From: Diaminobutyricibacter sp049994905
GTDB taxonomy: Bacteria > Actinomycetota > Actinomycetes > Actinomycetales > Microbacteriaceae
Assembly: GCF_049994905.1 (NCBI RefSeq)
Contig: NZ_CP188258.1
Location: forward strand, 3,286,001 to 3,350,000
Reading direction: 5' to 3'
DNA: 64,000 nt
The position numbers and the translations under genes are program-made. Each line of letters opens with the position of its first letter. The stretch's first letter is position 1. The notes beneath the pieces are model-generated. The model worked only from the letters and a program-made list of their open reading frames with translations, was not told where the DNA came from and made no database searches. This document shows positions 1 through 6,838 of the stretch, in pieces.

Positions 1-267
1 CTGATGGACGAGCCGTGCTCGGCACTGGACCCGATCTCGACTCTCGCCATCGAAGACCTCATCGAAGAGCTCAAGAACGACTACACGATCGTGATCGTCA
101 CGCACAACATGCAGCAGGCGTCGCGCGTCTCCGATCGCACCGCGTTCTTCAACATCGCCGGCACAGGCAAGCCGGGCAAGCTCATCGAATACAACGACAC
201 GAACATGATCTTCTCGAACCCGAGCGTGCAGGCCACCGAAGACTACGTTTCGGGTCGCTTCGGCTGA
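1..267 (+). CDS. pstB: Phosphate ABC transporter ATP-binding protein PstB, C-terminal part
   Basis: This is the last 88 codons of PstB, the ATPase of the high-affinity phosphate importer PstSCAB; the gene enters from the left edge. Visible are the Walker B end and D-loop (LMDEPCSALDP), the switch histidine in IVTHNMQQA, and the typical PstB tail with TGKLIE-like and IFSNP segments ending in YVSGRFG. PstB energises phosphate uptake at the inner face of the membrane. The upstream pstS, pstC and pstA are expected outside the window. A strong hairpin follows the stop, so this is the end of its operon. The only anomaly is the window truncation. Confidence 0.95.
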   Translation: MMDEPCSALDPISTLAIEDLIEELKNDYTIVIVTHNMQQASRVSDRTAFFNIAGTGKPGKLIEYNDTNMIFSNPSVQATEDYVSGRFG

Positions 268-288
268 GTCCTCAGCACAATCACCTCT

Positions 289-319
289 GATGCGGCATCC
301 GGTCACCGGGTGCCGCATC
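289..319 (+). terminator. Intrinsic terminator after pstB
   Basis: Two 14-nt arms (289-302 and 306-319) pair fully with one G-T wobble around a 3-nt loop, followed by a short T-run (GCTTT). It lies 22 nt past the pstB stop. The rest of the gap up to 475 shows no gene. Confidence 0.75.
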
Positions 320-475
320 AGCTTTAAGAGCAAGAGGCCGGGCCGCAGAACGCCTCTCGGCGCGAGGCCGCTCGGAGCGGCGAATATTGGAGCCCGGGGT
401 TACTGCGGCCCGACCGACAACAAGTTTACCCGAGCCGCGGGGCCAGGAACGCGCCCCGCGTTCGCGACGAGTGAA

Positions 476-1105
476 CTATTCGAGCGATTCGTGGCGCCAC
501 AGGCGTGCGCAGCTGGTGAGTTCTTCTGCGGTCTTCGTGAACCGGAGCGCGCGCGTCGTGAGTTCGCTTGCCCTCACCGGTTCGGTGGCATCCAGGTCGT
601 CGGCCACGCTGGTGCAGCCGGCCGCCGTCACCCTGCAGAACGCGGCCGCCCGCTCGAGCGCGACCGCGAAGTCCCCTTCGAACACGCCACGCAGGATGCG
701 GTCCGCGAGTTCGGTGATCTCCGCGGGCCCCGTAGGCATGGATGCTCCGGCCACCACAGGATCGATCGTCCCGATCACCTCGGTGCCGCGCTGGAACAGG
801 TAGCTGGTTCCCTCCGGGTCCTGCCTGATCAGCAGCCGGATCAGGTAGATGCGCCAGAGCGCGCCGGGCAGGCTCTTGGGGTTCGCCCGCGCCCAGAGCT
901 CGGCGATGGCGTCGATGCCGTTCTGGTCGGTGAACGCGACGAGACGGTCGACGACCTCCGGATCCGGATCGTTGCGCACGCGAGCGAGAAGCGCGTTCGC
1001 CGTTTCGTGCGCGACCCGGCTGATCTGGGCCGGATCCTCGCCGCCCTTGTACGCCTCGAATTTGCTGCCGGAGAACTTGGTCGGCTTGTGGAATTCGTCG
1101 CTCAT
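476..1105 (-). CDS. Conserved hypothetical protein upstream of tRNA-Lys
   Basis: A soluble protein of about 209 residues with no recognised motif. The ATG at 1105 is preferred because GGAGGG lies just upstream and the protein begins MSDEFHK; a longer frame to 1162 lacks this. The N-terminal half has a short charged segment followed by helices (ETANALLARVRNDPDPEV), the middle has AELWARANPKSLPGALWRIY, and the C-terminus carries several Cys residues (AAFCRVTAAGCTS, TSCARLW). Relatives in related actinobacteria are, from memory, sometimes labelled RNA polymerase subunit beta, but nothing in this sequence resembles RpoB. It stands alone between pstB and the tRNA. Function unknown. Confidence 0.8.
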   Translation of the reverse strand: MSDEFHKPTKFSGSKFEAYKGGEDPAQISRVAHETANALLARVRNDPDPEVVDRLVAFTDQNGIDAIAELWARANPKSLPGALWRIYLIRLLIRQDPEGTSYLFQRGTEVIGTIDPVVAGASMPTGPAEITELADRILRGVFEGDFAVALERAAAFCRVTAAGCTSVADDLDATEPVRASELTTRALRFTKTAEELTSCARLWRHESLE

Positions 1106-1185
1106 GCGGTCGTGTCCCTCCTCGAAACCGTCTCGATCGCGCGCGTGCGCGAGTGGTTCCAATCCACGGTAGATTAGTCCGGTAC

Positions 1186-1258
1186 GGGCCTGTAGCTCAG
1201 TTGGTAGAGCATCGGACTTTTAATCCGCGGGTCGTGGGTTCGAGCCCCACCGGGCCCA
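1186..1258 (+). tRNA. tRNA-Lys (anticodon TTT)
   Basis: A 73-nt cloverleaf: acceptor GGGCCTG pairs with CGGGCCC, the D arm contains AGCTCAGTTGGTAGAGC, the anticodon loop is CTTTTAA, and the T arm is GTGGG-TTCGAGC-CCCAC. The discriminator is A at 1258 and CCA is not encoded. Its 3' half is the integration site of the adjoining genomic island. Confidence 0.97.
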
Positions 1259-1261
1259 CCC
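1214..1261. repeat. attL, tRNA-Lys 3' end repeat
   Basis: These 48 nt, from the anticodon arm to just past the tRNA end, recur at 12307-12354 with one substitution (G to T in the T stem). This is the usual signature of a tyrosine-recombinase element in a tRNA gene. The tRNA remains complete at this end. Confidence 0.9.
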
Positions 1262-1371
1262 TTACAAACATTGGGATTCCAGCCCATCGCCGGTCTATCA
1301 GGACCGTGTGTTAGGCATCAGGACATCCATGACGGAACTGCATCAATAGACCCCTGACCATTCGGTCGTTT

Positions 1372-1611
1372 TTGGTCCTGACACGGCCGCCCGATGCGCC
1401 GGGAGGTGCGGTGACGACCGTCTGCGTCGAGCATGGGATCTCGTGGGAGTTGTTCTTTTGCGATCAAACGCCATGCTTCCGTCGAGGGCCAGGCCGCTGC
1501 ATTGGAGCCTCGAACCCGACGACCGAAGTCGAGCCCGAATCGGACCGACGACAAAGTTAGGCACAGGCGATCGGGGTTAGGGCTGCGCTGGAGCAGTCGG
1601 GCTTGATCATG
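1372..1611 (+). pseudogene. IS481-family transposase N-terminal remnant
   Basis: Read across frames, this region gives the typical start of IS481-type transposases: an HTH-like VCVEHGISWELFF, then with a frame change AALEPRTRRPKSSPNRTDDK and VRAALEQSGL. At least two frameshifts and the absence of the DDE core show it is dead. Together with the flanks it accounts for the gene-free stretch 1262-1686; nothing else is recognisable there. Confidence 0.6.
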
Positions 1612-1686
1612 GGCCGATCACGAGAATGCGCTCCGCCCGTACCCAATGATCACCCCGACCGACGAGACGGCGTGGCCGCCGACGCG

Positions 1687-2091
1687 CTACGACCTCGATC
1701 GACGCGCGCTGTCGTGGGCCGTCGGTGGTGCTTGGATCGCACGGCTAAACGTGCGCCATGCCGGGTCGCAGAGTTCAACCATGAGCTCGATCTCGGCAAG
1801 CGTCGCCGCGGGTACTGTGCCAATCTTCTCCGCCAGATCCGATTCGCTACTTATATCGAACATCCAGGTGCACGGAATCGCACCGTCGATCGGTAGCGCC
1901 ATTCGAACCACCCCGCTAAACGCGAATCCCTCCAAAGCAGGGACCGAAACTTCAATCGCCGTCCCGGTGATGTCGGTCGCCGCCGGCGCAACAATCTGAA
2001 TGCCCCGGAGCGACGTGCCCCCGACCGAATGAAGAAGCACAACAGGGCGAGGCTGGTCAAAATTTGCCAACCATACTTCTCCTGCGTTCAC
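1687..2091 (-). CDS. PemK/MazF-like endoribonuclease toxin
   Basis: A 134-residue protein beginning with GEVWLANFDQPRPVVLL, the usual first strand and loop of PemK/MazF toxins (consensus GEVWW...RPVVVL), then IQIVAPAATDITGTAIEVSV, matching the second conserved block with its T/S-rich loop. Members cleave mRNA in the cytoplasm and are held by a small antitoxin. The GTG start at 2091 is preceded by AAGGAA at proper distance. No antitoxin gene is visible on either side, so it is orphaned or its partner is degraded. The last about 20 residues (SRAIQAPPTAHD...) do not look like the family and may be read-through into the adjacent IS481 relic. Confidence 0.65.
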   Translation of the reverse strand: MNAGEVWLANFDQPRPVVLLHSVGGTSLRGIQIVAPAATDITGTAIEVSVPALEGFAFSGVVRMALPIDGAIPCTWMFDISSESDLAEKIGTVPAATLAEIELMVELCDPAWRTFSRAIQAPPTAHDSARRSRS

Positions 2092-2168
2092 CTACATTCC
2101 TTTTCCGTGGAGTCGATCTGTGGTCGGGCCAGTTTTGCACTCCGGGCGACGAAAAGCCTCAAATAATC

Positions 2169-2288
2169 ATGAAAACGGACGATCCGACGACAACTAAATG
2201 GGAAGTAGTCGAAACCAAGAACGATGGAGGCCAACCAAAAGGAAGGCCGAGCAGGCACTTTAAGTGGACTGCTCTCGCAACCCAATGA
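2169..2288 (+). CDS. Possible small protein, 39 residues
   Basis: A short frame starting ATGAAAACGGACG with charged, polar content (KWEVVETKNDGGQPKGRP) and a tail TALATQ. It sits in AT-rich island DNA between the toxin gene and the coiled-coil gene, on the same strand as the latter. There is no convincing ribosome binding site and no recognised family, so it could be chance. Confidence 0.25.
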   Translation: MKTDDPTTTKWEVVETKNDGGQPKGRPSRHFKWTALATQ

Positions 2289-2318
2289 ATGACAGGGGTT
2301 CCGTGTAAACCAGGTTGC

Positions 2319-2702
2319 ATGGCAAATCGGGGGATTTCCGGCAAAGCCAGACGACGCGAGGCGTCTTACGTACGACAGCGCCAAGCACACGATTCAGCTG
2401 CGATTCGTCACGCTGAAGAGCGCGAACGCGAAGCCGCACAGCGGCACGCCGCCGACGCGTTGTCGGATCTCCAGGCCAGATGGGGCACGCGCGCCGACGC
2501 CCTCAAACGGTTGACCCAGGTTTCGCAGATCCTCAGTCGACTCCGGGCCGAGCAGGACGCCGTACGTCTCGATCGGGATGACCTCGTCGCTCAACTCCGA
2601 GAGGTGGGCGAGAGCTGGAACTCCCTCGCGGCACGGACCGGCTTGAGCCGGCAAGCACTCAACAAACGAAACCCTCGCGCAGAACAACCGAACGCGCAGT
2701 AG
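2319..2702 (+). CDS. Coiled-coil protein with C-terminal HTH-like segment
   Basis: A 127-residue basic protein. Residues about 1-60 are dominated by Arg, Glu and Ala in a long predicted helix (RQAHDSAAIRHAEEREREAA); the middle has LTQVSQILSRLRAEQDA, and the C-terminus SWNSLAARTGLSRQALNKR reads as a helix-turn-helix. It is probably a small DNA-binding protein of the island, such as a regulator. The ATG at 2319 was chosen because the alternative ATG at 2289 adds a Cys/Pro-rich leader without support. I do not recognise a named family. Neighbours are an orphan toxin and a hypothetical gene, so context is not informative. Confidence 0.55.
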   Translation: MANRGISGKARRREASYVRQRQAHDSAAIRHAEEREREAAQRHAADALSDLQARWGTRADALKRLTQVSQILSRLRAEQDAVRLDRDDLVAQLREVGESWNSLAARTGLSRQALNKRNPRAEQPNAQ

Positions 2703-2757
2703 CAGATCCTGGTAGCCGAGCCGCTGTCAGGGTCGCATGGGCGGGCGACGCTCGATC

Positions 2758-3606
2758 TCAGCTGTACCGGGGCTCGCGGATTGCTTGGCCTTCGATACCA
2801 GGGAGGGCGAGGAGCTCACGCACAAGCTCCCGCGGGCCCGCCACCACCGTGTATGGCGCATCGACCTCGATTGAAAGGCACCACGTCTCGTCCGCCGGCC
2901 AGATCAACTGGGGCATGATCCCTGTTTCGTCGTCTGGAGCCCACCCGAGCCCTGCGTGGTGCGGCCAGTCCGGTCGTGCGAGTTCGTCGAGGCTCGTTGA
3001 TCCGAGAGCGTATCTCCGAGCAGGCAGATCGAAACGCGGCTCACCGAACTCGCGGACCTCGCCGCGCATGGCACGTTCGTACGCGCCGCTTTCGAAACGG
3101 TCCATCGCCTCAAGTCGGGGGTCAGTCGCCTGACGCTTCTGCTCGATCGGGTCAGGAATCGGCTCGGGGGCGTTCTCCGCTTCGTCATCGAACGCTGTGT
3201 ACAAAGCGACGCTGGAGGCCCCGAACCCCCACCCTTCCCAGACCGCAACCGTGATCTCGTCGGGCCGAGCGGTGTGCGACCGCAGCGCCGGAACGAATGA
3301 CGCGAGTAAGGCTGGGTCAATGCGTCCTTCGTCGGGCCACCGGGCCTGCCAGCCGTCTGGCCACGCGTCTGCTGTGCCATTAGCTGTGATATCTCGCCAT
3401 TCGCTGGCGGAGTCGAGGCGCACGTTGTTGCGAGCGGCCACATCCGCCCACCGCCAGATCGCCTCGTGGTCGTCCGAGAGATGATATGCGTCAACGGGGT
3501 TCAGGATCCGGGCGTACGCGGGCATCCCTGAGGGCACCATCAATCCAAGCTCGGGGATGCGTTCCTGTAACCAACGCCCTCGGAGCGGATCGACAAACCA
3601 GTCCAT
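2758..3606 (-). CDS. Hypothetical protein with C-terminal DETW motif
   Basis: A 282-residue acidic soluble protein rich in Trp and Pro, without signal peptide or membrane segments. Recognisable stretches are PAYARILNPVDAYHLSDDH near residue 30, ITVAVWEGWG around 120 and QLIWPADETWCLSIEVDAPY near 245. A similar WSPDETWWFQP stretch occurs in the protein at 12378-13508 just outside the island, hinting at a distant relation. I do not recognise a characterised family or catalytic motif. The gene stands alone between the HTH gene and the antitoxin gene. Confidence 0.7.
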   Translation of the reverse strand: MDWFVDPLRGRWLQERIPELGLMVPSGMPAYARILNPVDAYHLSDDHEAIWRWADVAARNNVRLDSASEWRDITANGTADAWPDGWQARWPDEGRIDPALLASFVPALRSHTARPDEITVAVWEGWGFGASSVALYTAFDDEAENAPEPIPDPIEQKRQATDPRLEAMDRFESGAYERAMRGEVREFGEPRFDLPARRYALGSTSLDELARPDWPHHAGLGWAPDDETGIMPQLIWPADETWCLSIEVDAPYTVVAGPRELVRELLALPGIEGQAIREPRYS

Positions 3607-3801
3607 CCGACGATCATGCCACCAACGGCGTCAGGATCGCTGCGCGGGGATCTCACTCGACCGCGTAACGGAACGCCCACGTCAAGCACCCAAGACAGGT
3701 GCGAAGCGGGACGCCTGGGCTGGCCGGAACGACGCGCGGTTCCCACGACTGGACTTGCCCCACCCATTCTTGGTTGGCCCGCGGCGCACTACCTTGAGTG
3801 G

Positions 3802-4068
3802 ATGGAGACCGTGACACATCGTGAGATGCGCAACCGCAGCGCCGACATCCTGCGCCACGTCGAAGCCGGAGAGTCGCTGCAGGTAACCAACAACGGCCAT
3901 CTGGCGGCGCTCATCATCCCGGTGGGCGGCGACCCACTCGACAGACTCATCGCTCGAGGCGAGGCACGGGCTGCAAACGCCGGCGCTGACACGCTGGCAC
4001 CTATCAAGCGCGTTGTATCGCCGGTGAGTTCGCGCGAGTTGATCGAGGACAGCCGTAGCCGCTGGTGA
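3802..4068 (+). CDS. Phd/YefM-type antitoxin (VapB-like)
   Basis: An 88-residue protein starting METVTHREMRNRSADILRHV, the standard N-terminal DNA-binding fold of Phd/YefM antitoxins, then GESLQVTNNGHLAALIIP. Such proteins neutralise a partner toxin and repress their own promoter. The ATG at 3802 has TACCTT six nt upstream, so the message may be leaderless. The stop overlaps a GTG start (GTGA) of a PIN-domain toxin of which only the beginning survives. The C-terminal part (LIEDSRSRW), normally the toxin-binding tail, is present. It is therefore an antitoxin with a broken partner. Confidence 0.85.
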   Translation: METVTHREMRNRSADILRHVEAGESLQVTNNGHLAALIIPVGGDPLDRLIARGEARAANAGADTLAPIKRVVSPVSSRELIEDSRSRW

Positions 4069-4220
4069 CGGTTGTCCGCCTGGACACGTCCGCCGCGATG
4101 AAAGTCGTGGTCGAGGATTTCCGAATCTGCAGCGCTGGCGACTCAACTCAGCGGTTCATCCCTGAGGGCCAACTATTGAACTTCTATTGTCGTTTGACTA
4201 TATTTGTTCAATGCAGTTGA
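4065..4220 (+). pseudogene. Truncated VapC PIN-domain toxin
   Basis: The frame starts at GTG overlapping the antitoxin stop and reads VTVVRLDTSAAMKVVVED, the first strand and first acidic residue of a PIN domain (DTSAAMK...E). After about 18 residues homology ends and the frame continues as unrelated sequence (FRICSAGDSTQRF) to a stop at 4220. The remaining roughly 110 residues with the other acidic ligands are absent, so no nuclease can be made. Confidence 0.75.
4175..4212 (+). promoter_or_regulatory. Promoter inside an inverted repeat, upstream of HTH gene
   Basis: TTGAAC at 4176-4181, a 17-nt spacer and TATATT at 4199-4204 form a very good -35/-10 pair. The ATG at 4211 lies six nt further, so the transcript is probably leaderless. 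The heptamers ATTGAAC (4175-4181) and GTTCAAT (4206-4212) are exact inverted repeats that enclose the promoter, which would suit autoregulation by the HTH protein. Confidence 0.7.
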
Positions 4221-4864
4221 GTTTGTCCGAATACGCCGAAGCTCGTGGGGTCTCACGGCAACGCGCCCTTGCCCTCATCAACTCTGGGCAAGTCAAAGCA
4301 AAGCGCATTGGACGCTCGTGGGTGATCGACCAGCTTGAGGTCAACCAGAAGCCGGCGAGCAGTCGGCCGCTGAGTTCGAGGATGGCCCGCCTGCTCATCA
4401 GCGCAATGTCCGGTGAAAAACTCAAGCTCGATTCGCAGGAGCGCTTCTTCCTCCACAGATACGTGGAACGCGTTCGGCGCGAAGATTCTCCATTGCGACT
4501 ATTGAATTCTTGGTTGCGTTCCCGCCAGATCCGTGTGGTCGACGTCGCCGCCAACCCGGCTGACATTGTCGAGATCTCCTCTGACCGCCGAGTCATCGCG
4601 TCCGGCATCAGCGACAGTCGAGCCGGCCTCTCTTCAGCTCGCGAATTCGAGGGATACGTCGAAGCGTCCAACCTCGACCGGTTCCTGCGCGACAACCTCC
4701 TGCTCGAGTCAGACGCGCCGAATGTCCGCCTCCACGTGGTCGAAGAAATGCCGGACGCGCCTATCCCGATTGGTTTCGTCATCGCAGATCTGATCGATTG
4801 GAACCGTCCACGCGAAGACGGACGCGCTATCGAACTTCTGAAGGACGTCACGTGGCCGCATTAG
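4211..4864 (+). CDS. HTH protein, putative antitoxin-like partner of a nucleotidyltransferase
   Basis: A 217-residue protein. Residues 2-40 form an excisionase/MerR-like HTH (LSEYAEARGVSRQRALALI then KRIGRSWVID), followed by a mid region with LLNSWLRSRQIRVVDVAA and a C-terminal domain with NVRLHVVEEMP. The ATG at 4211 follows a strong promoter by six nt; an upstream ATG at 4187 falls between -35 and -10 and is unlikely. The stop overlaps the next gene by 13 nt. HTH genes coupled to nucleotidyltransferase genes resemble AbiEi/AbiEii antitoxin-toxin pairs; that role is inferred. A decayed copy lies at 10048-10330. Confidence 0.75.
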   Translation: MQLSLSEYAEARGVSRQRALALINSGQVKAKRIGRSWVIDQLEVNQKPASSRPLSSRMARLLISAMSGEKLKLDSQERFFLHRYVERVRREDSPLRLLNSWLRSRQIRVVDVAANPADIVEISSDRRVIASGISDSRAGLSSAREFEGYVEASNLDRFLRDNLLLESDAPNVRLHVVEEMPDAPIPIGFVIADLIDWNRPREDGRAIELLKDVTWPH

Positions 4865-5577
4865 AACTACCGGACATGACCCCGAGGCAAGAGGCCTCGT
4901 GGCGCGGGATCATCGCGGTGGCACAACGTGTTTCGCGAGGGTGGTGCCTGGTCGGGGGTCAAATGGTCCAACTCTGGTGCTGGGAACGCGGAGTCGAGCC
5001 CGCACGTCCAACCGACGACGGAGACGCCGTGCTCGATATTCGCGCGAATCCGGACATTATGATGCAGTTCACGCAGGCTCTCGTCGATAGCGGCTTTGAG
5101 CCGGATGGCGAGGATTGGCGTGGACACCAACATCGATGGGTGAACGAGGATCACGGCCAGATCGATATTCTGCTTCCCGAAGGAATAGGCGACCGCGCCA
5201 AGCGCGTCGGAGTTCGCGGCGGCACCGCCCTCGAGACACCCGGTGCTCAGAACGTGCTCTACCGCGCCGAGGCGCTCGAGGTCTCGCTGAATGGCGAGGT
5301 CGCGACGATATTTCGGCCCAACCTGCAGGGAGCGCTGATCGCAAAGGCATACGCCTACGGTCTCGTCAACGACCCGCTGCGACAGCGGCACCTGCTGGAC
5401 TTCGCCGTCCTGTCAGCAATGATTCGAATCTCAGATCACGTTGGGGAAAAGCTCCAGCGCAAAGAGAGGACCAAACTGTTCACCGCGTACACCGCTGCAC
5501 TAGGAGACCCACTGTCCTTGAGCATCGACGATGCGCAAGGCCTCCAACGTCTCGCGGCGGCGGCCTGGAACACCTGA
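4852..5577 (+). CDS. Nucleotidyltransferase-fold protein (AbiEii-like)
   Basis: A 241-residue protein with the nucleotidyltransferase signature: a glycine pair in CLVGGQMVQLWCW (about residue 40) followed by RPTDDGDAVLDIR, which supplies acidic metal ligands, and a later IDILLPEG block. This matches the AbiEii/MNT-type arrangement, whose members transfer nucleotides to RNA or protein. The GTG at 4852 is chosen because AAGGA lies six nt upstream and it gives coupling to the preceding HTH gene. The pair may be a toxin-antitoxin or phage-defence unit. A role as a different nucleotidyltransferase, such as a resistance enzyme, is possible but less likely given the context. Confidence 0.7.
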   Translation: MAALELPDMTPRQEASWRGIIAVAQRVSRGWCLVGGQMVQLWCWERGVEPARPTDDGDAVLDIRANPDIMMQFTQALVDSGFEPDGEDWRGHQHRWVNEDHGQIDILLPEGIGDRAKRVGVRGGTALETPGAQNVLYRAEALEVSLNGEVATIFRPNLQGALIAKAYAYGLVNDPLRQRHLLDFAVLSAMIRISDHVGEKLQRKERTKLFTAYTAALGDPLSLSIDDAQGLQRLAAAAWNT

Positions 5578-5914
5578 TTGAAACGAAGCGCCGCCGGGCC
5601 ATTCGGGGCGCCCATATTTGTGCTCCGCACCGCACAGCAGTGGTGAGGTCCGGTCGTCCCCCGGAACGCGTCAAGACTCATGACAGATCCCTGGAACGTG
5701 TAAAAAAACACGCCTGAAATTTACACGTCGAGCTATCGTGTCAAAACCTTTGCAATTCGGAATCGCGATCCAAACGCGCACTCGGTCACAGACGAGGCTC
5801 CAAATAGGCCTATAGCGTCGCCTTCAAAAAGACTCTCTCGAGCCGACGGCTACGAGTACCGGAAGGCCCGCAAGTCGGTGACGCCGGAGAACAAATGACC
5901 CACATCAGATGCTC
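5578..5914. other. Gene-free stretch with a perfect inverted repeat
   Basis: No convincing gene is seen in these 337 nt. The clear structure is ACGTGTAAA (5696-5704) and TTTACACGT (5720-5728), exact 9-nt inverted repeats 15 nt apart in locally AT-rich DNA. It could be an operator or a weak terminator for the pair upstream. The rest looks like degraded island sequence. Confidence 0.5.
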
Positions 5915-6433
5915 TCAATGCAAGTCAGGCTTCCGTTTCGGTGTGACGTAACCGGGCGCAGCACGTACCCAATTGAGGACCACCTTGATTGCGGCGACGT
6001 TGTACTCCTCCACAGACGCGGCAGTGTTCCCGACGCTCGTGAACGGCAAGAGGGGGGTGTACCTCCGTCGCCTACTTGCGCCACGCCAGACCACTACGGC
6101 CAGTTCCTTCGGAATGCGCTCTATCGCCAGTCGGGGAATTCGCCGCGACCACAGGGTCCCACGAACGATCAATACGTCGCTCTTGCAAACGACACCCGTG
6201 AAGAAGATTGCGCGCCATGCAACGTATGCGCTCCCCAGAAGGATTAGCACGCCGGAGGTCATCCCTCCTACGGTTGGGCTTTCTATTGCGCTGGCATGGA
6301 TCGCCGCGGCCGCGACCACACCGGTCGGGATGAGCATCCCGAACCGGTACAGCGGGTGGGGCCAAAGTCTGATCTGGTCAGAAGTATCTGTAGCTGCAGA
6401 CGAATCGTTCTCAACCTCAAGGGAATCGGCCAC
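5915..6433 (-). CDS. Membrane protein with PH-like domain
   Basis: A 172-residue protein with two transmembrane stretches near residues 30-50 (FGMLIPTGVVAAAAIHASAI) and 58-75 (GVLILLGSAYVAWRAIFF), then a soluble part containing DVLIVRGTLWSRRIPRLAIE, which resembles the strand-turn-strand of bacterial PH-domain membrane proteins. The GTG start at 6433 has GAGAGG eight nt upstream. It stands alone within the island. The PH assignment rests on pattern only; members have no common catalytic function. The flanking DNA 6434-6643 holds no recognisable gene. Confidence 0.6.
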   Translation of the reverse strand: MADSLEVENDSSAATDTSDQIRLWPHPLYRFGMLIPTGVVAAAAIHASAIESPTVGGMTSGVLILLGSAYVAWRAIFFTGVVCKSDVLIVRGTLWSRRIPRLAIERIPKELAVVVWRGASRRRRYTPLLPFTSVGNTAASVEEYNVAAIKVVLNWVRAAPGYVTPKRKPDLH

Positions 6434-6643
6434 GTGTCAAACCTCTCCCAACCGATCGAGTTGTGTCGAATCAGCTTCCGCGGGCGAAACCCGTTTTCGT
6501 CAAATGCTGCCACATGGAGCGCGGCTCAGATGCGAATTGCTGTGGCGTCTCTACTCATCACCCGCTACCAGAGGTCCCGATCTATCCCGCGTGCCCACGG
6601 ATTGCACACACTTGAGGACAATCCAACGAGATCGTAGTGATCT

Positions 6644-6802
6644 CTATGAGTTCAAAAGGCCCGTAATTCCGCGGATTTTCGAGGAAAGTGTCGCTCTGGC
6701 GCGGGACTCGAACGGAACGGCTCGCTCCACTTGGATCCGCCGCCGAGCCAAGTCCACATTGCGGACTTCGAGCGCCGCCACCTCACCCCAACGCAAGACC
6801 GC
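6644..6802 (-). pseudogene. Tyrosine recombinase (integrase) fragment
   Basis: In one minus-strand frame the sequence reads LVAAVLRWGEVAALEVRNVD then LARRRIQVERAV, the conserved block around the first catalytic Arg (LRWGE) of phage-type tyrosine integrases, ending at TAG (6644). The N-terminal domain and the H-x-x-R and Tyr segments are missing, so it is dead. It abuts the MMPL gene end and includes the 6651-6712 repeat. This is the only recombinase sequence seen in the island. Confidence 0.65.
6651..6712. repeat. Direct repeat copy 1 (about 60 bp)
   Basis: Positions 6651-6680 are identical over 30 nt to 12245-12274, and similarity continues with one indel and few substitutions to about 6712. 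The second copy directly abuts attR. The repeat coincides with the end of the integrase fragment, so it may be a recombinase arm region or the scar of an earlier insertion at the same tRNA. Confidence 0.8.
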
Positions 6803-6838
6803 GGCGACAAGCTGGCCGCGAGGCCGATTCGATCGCTG

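Noticed and set aside
476..1105. RNA polymerase subunit beta
   Set aside because: The protein is 209 residues without any RpoB motif; such labels in relatives appear to be a propagated error.
2088..2390. Minus-strand frame of 100 codons as antitoxin for the PemK-like toxin
   Set aside because: It has Cys/Pro/Phe-rich content unlike antitoxins and lies antisense to the better-supported gene at 2319; no DNA-binding motif.
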